DNA from: JAKAVN01 sp963796565
GTDB lineage: Bacteria; Desulfobacterota; Binatia; Binatales; Binataceae
Reading direction: 5' to 3'
Length of the DNA stretch: 64,000 nt
Assembly (NCBI GenBank): GCA_963796565.1
Contig: CAWCMA010000003.1
Span: 310,001 to 374,000 of the forward strand
Positions 63,016-64,000 of this stretch are shown piece by piece. A program made the position numbers and the translations under genes. Within the stretch, counting starts at the first letter, position 1; every line of letters starts with the position of its first letter. The notes under the pieces were generated by a model. It was given only the letters and a program-made list of their open reading frames with translations. It made no database searches and was not told the DNA's origin.

Positions 63016-64000
63016 GTGGCCCTAGTCGTGCAGAAATATGGTGGAACCTCGGTCGGCTCGATCGACCGGATCAGAGCGGTGGCGGACCGCGTCGCGCGCG
63101 TCCGTGCCGGCGGCAACAACGTCGTGGTGGTGGTCTCCGCGATGGCTGGGGAGACCAATCGGCTGTTTAAACTTGCCGCGGAGCTCAGTGACTCGCCCCA
63201 TCCGCGCGAGACCGATGTGCTGGTGGCAACCGGTGAGCAGGTCTCGGCGGCGCTGCTCGCGATTCGGCTGCAGGCGCTCGGCTATCCCACGGTATCGTTT
63301 CTCGCCCATCAGCTTAGACTCGCGACCGACTCCCATCATGGCAACGCCAAGATCCGCTCGGTCGAAGCGTCGCGTCTGACCGAAGCGGTGGCCGGCGGAA
63401 ATATCGCGGTGGTCGCGGGCTACCAGGGCGTGGACGCCAAGGGCGACATCACCACGCTTGGGCGTGGCGCCTCCGACCTTACGGCGGTGGCGCTCGCGGC
63501 CGCGCTCAAGGCCGACGCCTGCGAGATTTATACCGACGTCGAGGGCGTCTTTACCGCCGACCCCAATATCTGCCCACGCGCGCGCAAACTCGGGCGCATC
63601 TCGTACGACGAGATGATGGAGATGGCGGGCTTGGGCGCGAAAGTGCTGCAATTGCGTTCGGTCGAGCTGGCACGGCGTTACAACGTGCCGCTGGTGGTAC
63701 GCTCCAGCTTCAGCGAGGCCGAGGGCACCTGGGTCGGCCAGGAGGACGAATCGATGGAAGACGTGATGGTCTCGGGGGTGACGCTCGATCAGAACCAGAG
63801 CAAGATAACGATCGCGGGCGTGGCCGATCGGCCGGGTCTCGCGGCGCGAATTTTCGGCCCCATCGCCGAGGCCGGAATAGTCGTCGACATGATCATTCAG
63901 AACGCCAGCGCCGACAGCCACACCGACATCACCTTCACCGTGGGACGCGACGATTTGCGCGGCGCGCTCGAACTATGCCGGCTGATGGCGTCGGAAATCG
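63016..64000 (+). CDS. lysC: Aspartate kinase, C-terminus beyond the window
   Basis: First enzyme of the aspartate family pathway; 328 residues visible. VQKYGGTSVGSIDRI, VVSAMAGETNRL, ATGEQVSAALLA, TTLGRGASDLTAVALAAAL, YTDVEGVFTADPNICPRAR. The C-terminal regulatory ACT domains begin (KITIAGVADRPGLAARIF). Start at GTG 63016; GTG 63028 is an alternative. Last gene of the conserved block. Confidence 0.96.
   Translation, partial: MALVVQKYGGTSVGSIDRIRAVADRVARVRAGGNNVVVVVSAMAGETNRLFKLAAELSDSPHPRETDVLVATGEQVSAALLAIRLQALGYPTVSFLAHQLRLATDSHHGNAKIRSVEASRLTEAVAGGNIAVVAGYQGVDAKGDITTLGRGASDLTAVALAAALKADACEIYTDVEGVFTADPNICPRARKLGRISYDEMMEMAGLGAKVLQLRSVELARRYNVPLVVRSSFSEAEGTWVGQEDESMEDVMVSGVTLDQNQSKITIAGVADRPGLAARIFGPIAEAGIVVDMIIQNASADSHTDITFTVGRDDLRGALELCRLMASEI

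Overview
The window is a high-GC, densely coded chromosomal segment of a diderm bacterium. LpxA, exported proteins, a penicillin-binding protein 1C / alpha-2-macroglobulin pair and a System I cytochrome c maturation cluster all imply an outer membrane and a periplasm. A coenzyme F420 operon and an F420-type luciferase-like oxidoreductase are present. The block tilS-ftsH-folP-cdaA-cdaR-glmM-pdxJ-nnr-tsaE-lysC follows a gene order I associate with deltaproteobacteria. Together these suggest a deltaproteobacteria-related lineage with F420, for example Binatota or a neighbouring candidate phylum. That placement is inference, not a measurement.

Layout: 1-1146 is the N-terminal part of a quinol-type NO reductase with a promoter and an NsrR-like palindrome. 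1.3-7.7 kb is the imuA-imuB-dnaE2 mutagenesis cassette. 8.2-10.4 kb carries an acyl-ACP desaturase, a cupin and a WGR/class III cyclase fusion. 10.5-15.7 kb is a cofG-cofH-cofD-cofE-polyprenyl synthase operon. 15.7-16.2 kb is a repeat-rich non-coding island. 16.2-24.4 kb is pbpC plus a giant alpha-2-macroglobulin. 24.5-28.2 kb is a 2-oxoacid dehydrogenase E1alpha-E1beta-E2 operon. 28.3-33.0 kb holds an alcohol dehydrogenase and an isolated nuoB-nuoF-nuoG set. 33.0-40.4 kb is an accessory or catabolic stretch (universal stress protein, LLM oxidoreductase, DUF1329 protein, FAD monooxygenase, exported protein, tannase-like esterase), two of whose genes are frameshifted. 40.8-44.2 kb holds yacG, lpxA, a nitroreductase-fold protein and an EEP hydrolase. 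44.5-50.5 kb is ccmEFHIABCD. 50.6-52.1 kb is a DnaJ/HspR-like pair. 52.2-64 kb is the tilS-to-lysC housekeeping block, which runs off the end.

The most unexplained structure is at the repeat level. Four perfect inverted repeats (arms 12-24 bp) lie in the E2 linker coding region. A C-rich palindromic element occurs twice, in inverted orientation, between genes, and a looser relative lies in frame inside dnaE2. Many 12-21 bp tandem duplications sit at gene junctions, some multiplying a start or stop/Shine-Dalgarno module (ccmA/ccmB three times, ccmC/ccmD, tilS/ftsH). Protein-level oddities are CcmE with Cys-x3-Tyr in place of His-x3-Tyr, a CcmI-like protein ending in a zinc ribbon, a DnaJ with half a zinc finger, an ImuA Walker A with Arg for Lys, and the WGR-cyclase fusion. 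I saw no rRNA, tRNA, CRISPR array, transposase or prophage gene.
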